Positions 5,648 to 8,829 of a stretch of 8,829 nucleotides of DNA are shown in pieces. How positions within the stretch are numbered: the stretch's first letter is position 1; each line of letters starts with the position of its first letter. The stretch spans positions 1 to 8,829 of the forward strand of contig VGRU01000153.1 in NCBI GenBank assembly GCA_016875255.1, given 5' to 3'. The notes beneath the pieces are model-generated. The model ran no database searches. It saw only the letters and a program-made list of their open reading frames with translations, and had not been told where the DNA came from. The stretch comes from Deltaproteobacteria bacterium. Lineage in GTDB: Bacteria > Desulfobacterota > BSN033 > UBA1163. The position numbers and the translations under genes are program-made.

Positions 5648-5733
5648 GACGAGGCTCGTATCGAAACCCGAAGCTCGAAGCTTGAATCTCGAGTCTCCAG
5701 CATCGACATACGAGCATCGATACGAGCTTCGTC
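5648..5733 (+). repeat. 86-bp interval bounded by 17-bp imperfect inverted repeats
   Basis: GACGAGGCTCGTATCGA (5648-5664) pairs with TCGATACGAGCTTCGTC (5717-5733) at 16 of 17 positions, the odd pair being G-T. The inside is made of short CGAAGC and CTCGA-like words (CCCGAAGCTCGAAGC). The rest of the 412-bp ktrB-ktrA gap (5417-5828) holds no gene I can support. I found no convincing promoter in its last 70 bases. Confidence 0.65.
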
Positions 5734-5828
5734 AACGACAACCGTAATCTTCTAATAATAACGATACAGGCATCTTTACCCTGACCGTTTAACGAGGTCT
5801 ATTTCCCAATGGAGATGGAGGGGGTCAT

Positions 5829-6476
5829 ATGAAACGAGTGGTGGTGGTTGGATTGGGGATTTTTGGTTTTAATATTGCCAGAGACCTCTTTGAGAACGGA
5901 TTCGAAGTGGTGGCTATAGATAAGGATAAAGAGGTGGTTCAGAAAATAAGGGACTACTCCACGAAAGCCATTTTAGCCGATGGGACGGACAAAGAGGTGA
6001 TGGAATCGATCGGCATCCAGGAGGATGATGTGGTCATTGTCTCCTTTGGAGAGGACCTCGCTGCCGCCACCCTGCTCACCCTTCACCTCAGAGAGATGAA
6101 GGTGAAACGAATCATCGTCAAGGCTCCGGATGAGGATCATAAGCATGTCCTGGAAAGGGTAGGGGCTACGGAGGTGATCATCCCGGAAAAGGAGATGGCG
6201 GACAAGGTAGCCAGAAGCTTGATTTCACCGAATGTTCTCGATTATATCCCCCTGTCGGAAGATTATACGATCTGCGAGCTCGTCCCTCCCCCCGGTTTCA
6301 TGGGAAAGACGATCGGAGAACTCCATCTGAGGAGTAAATACCACATTGAGGTGATTGCCGTAAGGGAGGTGCTTCCCGATAGGATCAGAATGGTGCCCCG
6401 TGCCGATTTTGTGATTAAGGATAGCGATGTCCTGGTCGTTATCGGTAAAGAAGAGAATGTCCAAAAAATCAAATAG
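5829..6476 (+). CDS. ktrA: K+ uptake regulatory subunit KtrA (single RCK protein)
   Basis: A 215-residue cytosolic protein with one RCK unit, the usual KtrA length (about 220). The Rossmann nucleotide-binding motif GLGIFG is at 8-13, the acidic residue ending the second strand is Asp31, and ADGT is at 50-53. The linker PEKEMADKVARSLISPNVLDYI (first half at 119-130) is very close to known KtrA proteins. The C-terminal RCK_C (TrkA_C) part follows, from about 145 to 210. KtrA forms an octameric ring that binds ATP/ADP and gates KtrB. The start ATG is preceded by GGAGGGGG (5817-5824), a strong ribosome binding site. trkA follows after 23 bp, so the two are probably co-transcribed. Its channel partner is most likely the KtrB encoded upstream. 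Confidence 0.93.
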   Translation: MKRVVVVGLGIFGFNIARDLFENGFEVVAIDKDKEVVQKIRDYSTKAILADGTDKEVMESIGIQEDDVVIVSFGEDLAAATLLTLHLREMKVKRIIVKAPDEDHKHVLERVGATEVIIPEKEMADKVARSLISPNVLDYIPLSEDYTICELVPPPGFMGKTIGELHLRSKYHIEVIAVREVLPDRIRMVPRADFVIKDSDVLVVIGKEENVQKIK

Positions 6477-6499
6477 GGAGATAGGGAGATGAGGGATAG

Positions 6500-7840
6500 A
6501 TGAAGATTGTCATTGTCGGAGCTGGAGAAGTAGGATTCCATCTCGCTCAGCGACTTTCCCATGAAAAACACGACCTGGTCATCATTGACAGCGATCCGGA
6601 GAAATGCGCTCACGCCCAGGAGACGCTCGACGTCTCGGTGATCCAGGGAAATGCATCGAGTCAGAGCGTTCTGAAAGAGGCAGGCCTGGAATCAGCCGAT
6701 ATGCTGATAGCGGCATCGGGGGTTGACGAGATTAACCTGATCGCCTGTATGGTCGCCTCGAAGATGGGAGTGAAACGAAAGATTGCACGGGTAAGAAATC
6801 CGGATTACTACGAAAAGTGGTCCATCCTGAAGCCCGAAGATCTCGGTGTGGACCTTTTCATCCATCCCGAAGAGGAGGTCATTGAAGAGATCACCCGGCT
6901 CCTCATGCGGGCCTCGGCCTCGGAAGTCATCGAGTTTGAAAACGGCAAGATTTTGGTGGTGGGGCTGAAGCTGGATGCGAGATGTCCCAATTTAAACAAA
7001 CCCCTCAAAGAAGTCGGAAGCGAAGAGGAGAGAAGGAATGTCCGGGTGGTGGCCATGCTGAAAGGGGACAAGACGATCATTCCCACCGGAGAGGACTATT
7101 TCAGCAAAAATGACCAGCTCTTCGTAATCGCCAAAAAGGAAAGCCTTTCTCATGTTCTTTCCCTTACTGGCAAGACAGACCAGAAACTCGACCGGATCAT
7201 GATCCTGGGAGGAGGAAAGATTGGCCGTGGATTAGCGGAAAAATTGGAGCGACAGATGGAGGTTACCCTCGTTGAGTCGAACCGGGAAAAGTCGGTGAAG
7301 ATCGCGTCCCAGCTCAAAAAAACGGCTGTGTATCAGGCGGATGGAACGGAGATCGATACCCTTGCGAGGGAGGGCCTCCTCAATATGGACGCCTTTATTG
7401 CGGTCACCTCTGATGATGAGAACAATATTCTCTCCTGCCTGCTCGCCAAGCATCTCGGAATCCATAAGACAATCGCCCTGGTCAATAAACAGACCTATCT
7501 TCCACTCCTGCCTGTCATCGGAGTCGATTCCACGGTCAATGTGCGACTCTCCACGGCAAACGCCATTTTGCGTTTTATCCGGAGAGGGACCATCCTGTCT
7601 GCAGCTACCTTTCATGGAATCGATGCAGAGGCCATCGAGTTTGAAGTCATGAGGTCGAGCCGGGTTATTGGCAAACCCCTGAAAGATTTGGGAATGCCAA
7701 AGGGGTCCCTGGTGGCGGCCGTGGTTCGACAAGGAGAAGTCTTCATCCCGTACGGGAAGAGTGTCCTGGAACCCGGGGACAAAGTGATCGTGTTTGCTCT
7801 TCCGAAAGCCATTTCAGCCATCGAAAAGAGATTTTCATAA
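6500..7840 (+). CDS. trkA: Trk K+ uptake regulatory subunit TrkA (double RCK protein)
   Basis: A 446-residue protein with two tandem RCK units, the normal architecture and length of TrkA (about 450-460). The first Rossmann motif is GAGEVG (7-12) with Asp30 ending the second strand, pointing to NAD(H) binding. The second is GGGKIG (237-242) with Glu259 and DGT at 281-283. Each N-terminal unit is followed by an RCK_C segment (about 141-222 and 368-440). TrkA forms a cytosolic ring under TrkH and controls K+ uptake in response to nucleotides. The start at 6500 has GAGGG four bases upstream; duplicated AGGGAG words lie in the 23-bp gap after ktrA. The likely TrkH partner begins 247 bp downstream. 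Confidence 0.95.
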   Translation: MKIVIVGAGEVGFHLAQRLSHEKHDLVIIDSDPEKCAHAQETLDVSVIQGNASSQSVLKEAGLESADMLIAASGVDEINLIACMVASKMGVKRKIARVRNPDYYEKWSILKPEDLGVDLFIHPEEEVIEEITRLLMRASASEVIEFENGKILVVGLKLDARCPNLNKPLKEVGSEEERRNVRVVAMLKGDKTIIPTGEDYFSKNDQLFVIAKKESLSHVLSLTGKTDQKLDRIMILGGGKIGRGLAEKLERQMEVTLVESNREKSVKIASQLKKTAVYQADGTEIDTLAREGLLNMDAFIAVTSDDENNILSCLLAKHLGIHKTIALVNKQTYLPLLPVIGVDSTVNVRLSTANAILRFIRRGTILSAATFHGIDAEAIEFEVMRSSRVIGKPLKDLGMPKGSLVAAVVRQGEVFIPYGKSVLEPGDKVIVFALPKAISAIEKRFS

Positions 7841-7847
7841 AACGTAA

Positions 7848-8012
7848 CAATTTAGCTGTTTGAAAAAGCTTCATAAAATCCCTCCAAACCTCCCTTTGCC
7901 AAGGGAGGTAAAAAGGGTATCCCCCTTTGGAAAAGGGGGATTAAGGGGGATTTTATGATGATTCTTTTAATCCATTGACTCATGAAACTCTTCTTTTCAA
8001 AAAGCTAAATTG
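7848..8012 (+). repeat. Nested inverted-repeat region between trkA and trkH
   Basis: The outer pair of 19-bp inverted repeats (7848-7866 with 7994-8012) matches at 18 of 19 positions; the left copy reads CAATTTAGCTGTTTGAAAA. Nested inside is a perfect 12-bp pair, TCATAAAATCCC (7871-7882) with GGGATTTTATGA (7947-7958). Within that are two tight hairpins: ACCTCCCTT with AAGGGAGGT (7888-7896, 7901-7909) and ATCCCCCTTT with AAAGGGGGAT (7919-7928, 7932-7941). AT-rich ends around CCCCCTT/AAGGGGG hairpins are a familiar style of dispersed intergenic repeat. Nothing here looks like a typical terminator with a T-run, although the hairpins could still reduce read-through into trkH. Confidence 0.75.
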
Positions 8013-8087
8013 ATACGAATATTTTAGTCGTTGCGACTCGAAACCGAGCGGGACATTATTTCTTTTGGGGTAAATCAAGAGACAACA

Positions 8088-8829
8088 TTGAAACTTTCTA
8101 ATATCATTTATACCCTGTCCAGCCTCTGGCTTCTGCTCAGCGGGTTCTTCGCCCTGCCTTTAGGGTTTTCACTCTATTTCCAGGACGGGCTTTATCTCAT
8201 TTTTATTGTCCAAATGGTCGGGATGGGCCTTCTGAGCGTGATCTTTCGGTTTCTCATAAAAAGGCCGAACGAGCTCAGCATCAGAGAAGCCTTCCTGACC
8301 GTTTCGCTGACCTGGATCACTTTTTCCCTCTTCGGGGCTCTCCCTTTTATCGTCTCGGGCTATATCCCAAATCTGACCGATGCTTTTTTCGAGACGATGT
8401 CAGGGTTTACCACAACCGGAGCCAGCATCCTAACCGATATTGAGGTTCTTCCGAAGAGCCTACTTATCTGGCGAAACATGACGCAGTGGTTAGGGGGAAT
8501 GGGAGTGATCGCTCTGGCCGTGGCAGTTCTTCCGTTTCTTGGTATTGGAGGTGTTCAACTCTTCAAGGCGGAGGTTCCAGGTCCGATCAAGGACAGGATC
8601 TCTCCGCGCATCAGTGAAACCGCTAAAATTCTCTGGGGTGTCTACCTTCTGTTCACGATTGCTGAAATCCTTCTTCTGATGTTGGGCGGCCTTTCTCTCT
8701 TTGATTCTGTCTGTGTGACCTTCGGGACATTGGCAACGGGCGGATTTGCTCCCACCAATGCGAGCATCGCGGCCTATCCTTCTCCATTTATTCATTATGT
8801 GATCATCGTTTTTATGTTTATTGCCGGGG
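8088..8829 (+). CDS. trkH: Trk K+ uptake channel subunit TrkH, 5' part
   Basis: An open frame continues past the window edge; 247 codons are visible. My translation begins MKLSNIIYTLSSLWLLLSGF and is strongly hydrophobic. The first pore loop is FFETMSGFTTTGAS (100-113), and NMTQWLGGMGVIALAVAVLP (130-149) after it is highly typical of TrkH. A second filter segment, TFGTLATGGFAPT (211-223), is also present. This TTTGA/ATGGF pattern separates it from the KtrB protein encoded upstream. The only in-frame starts near the N-terminus are TTG codons; I use TTG 8088, with AAGAGA five bases upstream, because the helix begins just after it. An in-frame TAG at 8025-8027 limits any extension, and TTG 8031 is the alternative. 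It is the K+-conducting partner expected for TrkA. Confidence 0.92.
   Translation, partial: MKLSNIIYTLSSLWLLLSGFFALPLGFSLYFQDGLYLIFIVQMVGMGLLSVIFRFLIKRPNELSIREAFLTVSLTWITFSLFGALPFIVSGYIPNLTDAFFETMSGFTTTGASILTDIEVLPKSLLIWRNMTQWLGGMGVIALAVAVLPFLGIGGVQLFKAEVPGPIKDRISPRISETAKILWGVYLLFTIAEILLLMLGGLSLFDSVCVTFGTLATGGFAPTNASIAAYPSPFIHYVIIVFMFIAG

Noticed and set aside
5386..5755. Open frames of 107 codons on both strands in the ktrB-ktrA gap
   Set aside because: Their translations are repetitive (SAFQNP and SAFRNP words; GFRNADCG-type words) and follow the underlying DNA repeats, with no ribosome binding site or domain.
5640..5828. A promoter for ktrA
   Set aside because: Candidate -35/-10 pairs, such as TTGAAT with a poor -10 or TTCGTC with TCTAAT, match consensus too weakly in repetitive sequence.
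5417..5828. CRISPR array
   Set aside because: Direct repeats are only two imperfect copies with a 15-bp spacer; there are no regular unique spacers and no cas genes.
7888..7941. Possible intrinsic terminators after trkA
   Set aside because: The stems are strong, but neither is followed by a T-run on the plus strand. They fit a dispersed palindromic repeat better.
8490..8795. 101-codon open frame on the minus strand
   Set aside because: It lies antisense inside trkH, whose translation is clearly that of a channel protein; the antisense product is compositionally odd.

Overview
The window holds a divergent cation-transport locus. Positions 1-3832 are read leftwards and encode most of a multisubunit Mrp/Mnh-type Na+/H+ antiporter. 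Positions 4043-8829 are read rightwards and encode two K+ uptake systems, a Ktr pair (ktrB, ktrA) and a Trk pair (trkA, trkH). Base composition is near balanced. Genes in the antiporter operon are tightly coupled, and the intergenic gaps are filled with palindromic or degenerate repeats. This fits an environmental Gram-negative bacterium, possibly of the Desulfobacterota/Nitrospirota kind. That placement is an inference from repeat style and gene style, not from a marker gene.

Left half, minus strand, in transcription order: a sigma70-like promoter (TTGACT, 17 bp, TATGAT); a possible 42-codon leader ORF; mrpF; mrpG; mrpE; a stand-alone DUF4040/MbhD-like gene; an MbhE-like gene with an unusually long middle; mrpB; mrpC; and mrpD, cut by the window edge. 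The two small D/E-like genes correspond to what is the C-terminal part of MrpA in classical Mrp systems. The NuoL-like part of MrpA is not present here and would have to lie downstream (left of position 1) or elsewhere. Several junctions overlap by 4 bp (ATGA or TTGA), which points to translational coupling.

Right half, plus strand: a candidate promoter (TTGACA, 17 bp, TAAAGT), then a 94-bp inverted-repeat element in the presumed leader, ktrB, a 412-bp gap of degenerate repeats, ktrA, trkA only 23 bp later, a 247-bp gap with nested inverted repeats, and a trkH that starts with TTG and runs off the window.

Working together (inference): KtrB/KtrA is a K+ uptake system that is Na+-dependent in characterised members, TrkH/TrkA is K+ uptake gated by a double-RCK ring, and Mrp expels Na+ in exchange for H+. 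The locus therefore looks like a Na+/K+/pH homeostasis island. I recognise all of the full-length genes and see no clearly new protein system. The less ordinary content is the short leader ORF, the enlarged MbhE-like subunit, and a set of five gap-filling palindromic or degenerate repeat regions. Two of these share the same CCCGTTAGAAA ends, and in both the end appears to provide the Shine-Dalgarno-like sequence of the next gene.
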